Shown: piece after piece, positions 53,474 through 55,735 of the stretch | How the letters are laid out: every line of letters begins with the position of its first letter | Position numbering within the stretch: position 1 is the first letter of the stretch | Assembly (NCBI GenBank): GCA_017503865.1 | Contig: JAFVSI010000040.1 | Location: forward strand, 1-55,735 | Direction of reading: 5' to 3' | Origin: Clostridia bacterium | GTDB lineage: Bacteria; Bacillota; Clostridia; Oscillospirales; CAG-272 | Length of the DNA: 55,735 nucleotides | Translations under genes and position numbers: made by a program | Notes under the pieces: model-generated | What the model was told of the DNA's origin: nothing | What the model saw: only the letters and a program-made list of their open reading frames with translations | The model's database searches: none

Positions 53474-54379
53474 CTATCCTATTGTTACGGTCGTGCCGTT
53501 GGTACTGTTTGTTACCTCTGCGTAAGGTATCTCTTTAATTAAAAGGTTTTTGGTCATTAACTTGTTCGCCGTTAAAAGCGTTTGAGCCTCGACCGTAGGG
53601 GTTATCTCGTATTCGCCGTTGTATTCATCGGGGGTGGTATCACTACCGATGTAACCCCATTCTATATCCGCACCCTTGGTGAATGCTCCCGTTCCTTGAT
53701 TGGTCAAAAACTCGCCTGTGTACTTTTCATAAAGACCGATTACACCGTCGCTCTTGCGGTAGCAAGGAATGTACTCTCGCACAACCTCGTTACCTTGGGA
53801 ACATCTTGCACCAAAGAAAGTGTATTGCCTCATAGAGGATATGGAATTCGTGTATGTGGCGAAGTAACCAAAAATAGCCACAGGTGAAACCTGTTGGGTG
53901 AGTGTTGCGGATATATTGCCACCGCCCTTGCGAATGCCGTTCTCGTCAAATACATTGACAAGTCGGCTATTGAGGAAGTTAGTCTGCAAACGATATTTTG
54001 TATTAATGCTTAACGGACAAGATATAGTGTAGCCACCGTTGAAACCATAGTAGATACTGTTTGCGGACAGGGGATACACGCAATAAAATCTCGTTGTGCC
54101 ACTATCCAACCGAGAACCCATAGGAACTCGGTCAAGCAATGTGGGGAATGAAGCAACTAACTCCACACCGCAAGTGTTGTCGGCAATAAAGTCAGTAAGA
54201 AAATATGATTTCGCATCGGAGGTGATGTACTCAACTCGCTGATATTCGCTTGTGTTATCAGGCTTGGTTGCCCCACCGCTTCCTGTTGCCGTGACGATAA
54301 TATCCCTATCGACATACTTCCCTGCCGTGGGGAGACGAACCGAAGAACCGCCCTCAACGGTTATATTGAATTCGCTCAT
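53474..54379 (-). CDS. Lectin-like tail protein (second copy of 3223-4128)
   Basis: Identical frame to 3223-4128. Confidence 0.8.
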   Translation of the reverse strand: MSEFNITVEGGSSVRLPTAGKYVDRDIIVTATGSGGATKPDNTSEYQRVEYITSDAKSYFLTDFIADNTCGVELVASFPTLLDRVPMGSRLDSGTTRFYCVYPLSANSIYYGFNGGYTISCPLSINTKYRLQTNFLNSRLVNVFDENGIRKGGGNISATLTQQVSPVAIFGYFATYTNSISSMRQYTFFGARCSQGNEVVREYIPCYRKSDGVIGLYEKYTGEFLTNQGTGAFTKGADIEWGYIGSDTTPDEYNGEYEITPTVEAQTLLTANKLMTKNLLIKEIPYAEVTNSTNGTTVTIG

Positions 54380-54909
54380 ACTGTTGTCACCTCGCCGTTA
54401 TACTTGGGGAGGGCAGATATGACCGCATTGACCATCTCGGTCTTGTCGGCTTCGGTGTAGTAGTCTTTGCCCTTTATCGGGGTGTAACCGTCTGCACCAT
54501 CTTCCCCCTTCTCGCCTTGTATTCCTTGAATACCCTGCTCTCCACGGTCTCCTTTATCACCTTTAGCACCCTGCAAACCCTGTTTACCTTGGATGCCCTG
54601 CTCACCCTTATCACCCTTTTCGCCCTTTTCACCTCGTTGACCTTGCTCTCCCTTTTCGCCACGAAGTCCTTGAATTCCTTGGACACCTTGTTCGCCTCGG
54701 TCACCCTTGTCGCCTTTTTGCCCTTTGAGGGAAGCGAGCCACTCTTGTTCTGTGCCAACAAATCCGTTCTCTTTGGCGATTTCGTATGCCGACTTTCCGT
54801 CTTTTCCGTTAATCAGCACACCACCGCCCATTGAAGCGTTGAATGGTTCTTCCTTTGAGAAATTACTGTTAGACGAAAATCCGCCCGTAAAATTAGCGGT
54901 GAATTTCAT
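54376..54909 (-). CDS. Collagen-like fibre protein (second copy of 4125-4658)
   Basis: Identical frame to 4125-4658. Confidence 0.88.
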   Translation of the reverse strand: MKFTANFTGGFSSNSNFSKEEPFNASMGGGVLINGKDGKSAYEIAKENGFVGTEQEWLASLKGQKGDKGDRGEQGVQGIQGLRGEKGEQGQRGEKGEKGDKGEQGIQGKQGLQGAKGDKGDRGEQGIQGIQGEKGEDGADGYTPIKGKDYYTEADKTEMVNAVISALPKYNGEVTTV

Positions 54910-55220
54910 CAAATTACCTCCTTGTTGATCACATCGGCAATATGAGCGTATATCTTTTCAGAAGGTATAACTTCTCCGTCGGTTGTTTTCACTTTGATTT
55001 GGATAGCGACGAGTTTATCTTCCTCAAATTCCAGCGTTTCCTCTTGTGTAAGTTTTACCGCAAGTAAGTAATCGCTTATCGTGATATCCTCCGTGTGCTT
55101 TTCCAAAACTACAGTGTCATTTTGCTCATAGCTGATGATGACCTTTTCTATGGCTTCGGCAGGGAACGGCATTGTGAACTCATTGGTAGGCGTAGAACCT
55201 TGGAAAATCGTCTGTTCCAT
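54909..55220 (-). CDS. BppU-like baseplate protein (second copy of 4658-4969)
   Basis: Identical frame to 4658-4969. Confidence 0.65.
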   Translation of the reverse strand: MEQTIFQGSTPTNEFTMPFPAEAIEKVIISYEQNDTVVLEKHTEDITISDYLLAVKLTQEETLEFEEDKLVAIQIKVKTTDGEVIPSEKIYAHIADVINKEVI

Positions 55221-55232
55221 TTTTGTTCTCCT

Positions 55233-55682
55233 TTAAAACATTCCAAGCTCAAACTTGGCTTGCGATTTGCAGTTTTCGGCATAGTAATCGTAATCCGCAA
55301 ACTCTTGGGGTTTCTTATCTCTTTGGCGGAGAATTGCGAGTTCCGCATTGAGCGAATACTTTTCACGAATGAGTTGCTCCACCCTCGACTCGTATTTGAG
55401 CCGATTTTGCTTCGCCTTTTCTTCGGCGGTATAGGGTATGTACACTTGGATATCTTCGTATTCGTCCCAAGCCTCTTTCGCTTCGACTTCGGGAATATCC
55501 ACTACCCACTTTATATCCTTTCCGCCGTTGGGGTAAGTCGCCGTGGTTACATAATGCCCAATTTCGGGTGCGCCATGTACCTTAGGGTGATGCGCCACTA
55601 ACAACTTATCGGGTAAGAGTCGCCCACCTTCCGCAGCATAATAGTATAATTCTTGCGTTTTATCTTCGTTAAATACTCTCAT
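55233..55682 (-). CDS. Tail-module coiled-coil protein (second copy of 4982-5431)
   Basis: Identical frame to 4982-5431. Confidence 0.65.
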   Translation of the reverse strand: MRVFNEDKTQELYYYAAEGGRLLPDKLLVAHHPKVHGAPEIGHYVTTATYPNGGKDIKWVVDIPEVEAKEAWDEYEDIQVYIPYTAEEKAKQNRLKYESRVEQLIREKYSLNAELAILRQRDKKPQEFADYDYYAENCKSQAKFELGMF

Positions 55683-55694
55683 TTTGCACCTCTA

Positions 55695-55735
55695 TTAAGA
55701 TACTCTTTTCCACATATAAACTGCCAAGTATGGGG
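55695..55735 (-). CDS. 3' fragment of Gp10-C collar protein (copy of 5444-5484)
   Basis: Only the last few codons and the stop of the collar protein gene are present before the window ends. The full gene is at 5444-6046. Confidence 0.7.
   Translation of the reverse strand, partial: PYLAVYMWKRVS

Larger units (their letters stand above)
50252..55735. repeat. Direct terminal repeat, right copy
   Basis: Second copy of bases 1-5484. Genes in this stretch are listed briefly below with the same calls; annotation of the first copy applies. Confidence 0.93.

Overview
The window is a tailed (siphovirus-type) bacteriophage genome read slightly more than once around. Bases 50252-55735 repeat bases 1-5484 at a constant offset of 50251, so the unit is about 50.25 kb and circular or circularly permuted. 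Strong TTGACA/TATAAT promoters, A/G-rich ribosome binding sites, the tail-module style (collagen-like fibre, Gp10-C collar protein, 'MAVxKVxYGG' proteins) and the DnaD-like replication genes suggest a phage of a gut Firmicute (Clostridia). The host genus cannot be read from the sequence.

Almost every gene is on the minus strand, so the genome reads right to left. A promoter at 18230-18259 opens the late operon: zinc-ribbon microprotein, portal, scaffold, decoration protein, major capsid protein E, connectors, tail terminator, tail tube, tail chaperones joined by a -1 frameshift, tape measure, Dit-like and other tail/baseplate proteins, and fibre/collar proteins. It continues through base 1 (equal to 50252) into membrane/lysis candidates (48970-50710) and a block of low-complexity or virion-like proteins ending at a terminator near 45300. 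Upstream, at 18296-21361, lies the large terminase, with an intein inserted in its Walker A motif. A tRNA-Gln(UUG) and a promoter precede it.

The early/replication half (45194 down to 24954) is a dense leftward set of small overlapping genes. It holds an HTH protein, Zn-ribbon proteins, a DUF4406-like protein, RecE-like and RecT-like recombination proteins, an ERCC4-like nuclease, an SSB-like protein, DnaD-like and helicase-loader-like replication proteins, a Lar-like restriction-alleviation domain, an amino-methyltransferase, a serine recombinase and a cytosine-5 methyltransferase. Selfish or nuclease genes interrupt it: two HNH genes, each behind its own promoter and a pseudoknotted leader RNA, and a PD-(D/E)xK homing-endonuclease-like gene with its own promoter.

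Bases about 21.8-23.9 kb differ from the rest. A GC-rich then very AT-rich non-coding stretch leads into a plus-strand set of small genes behind a consensus promoter, which runs head-on into a truncated PAPS-reductase-like gene. The most novel item is the pair of structured RNAs at 24954-25070 and 39811-40006. They share one fold (a 19-bp hairpin whose loop forms a pseudoknot, plus a bulged two-part stem) with almost no shared helix sequence, and both sit directly upstream of HNH genes.
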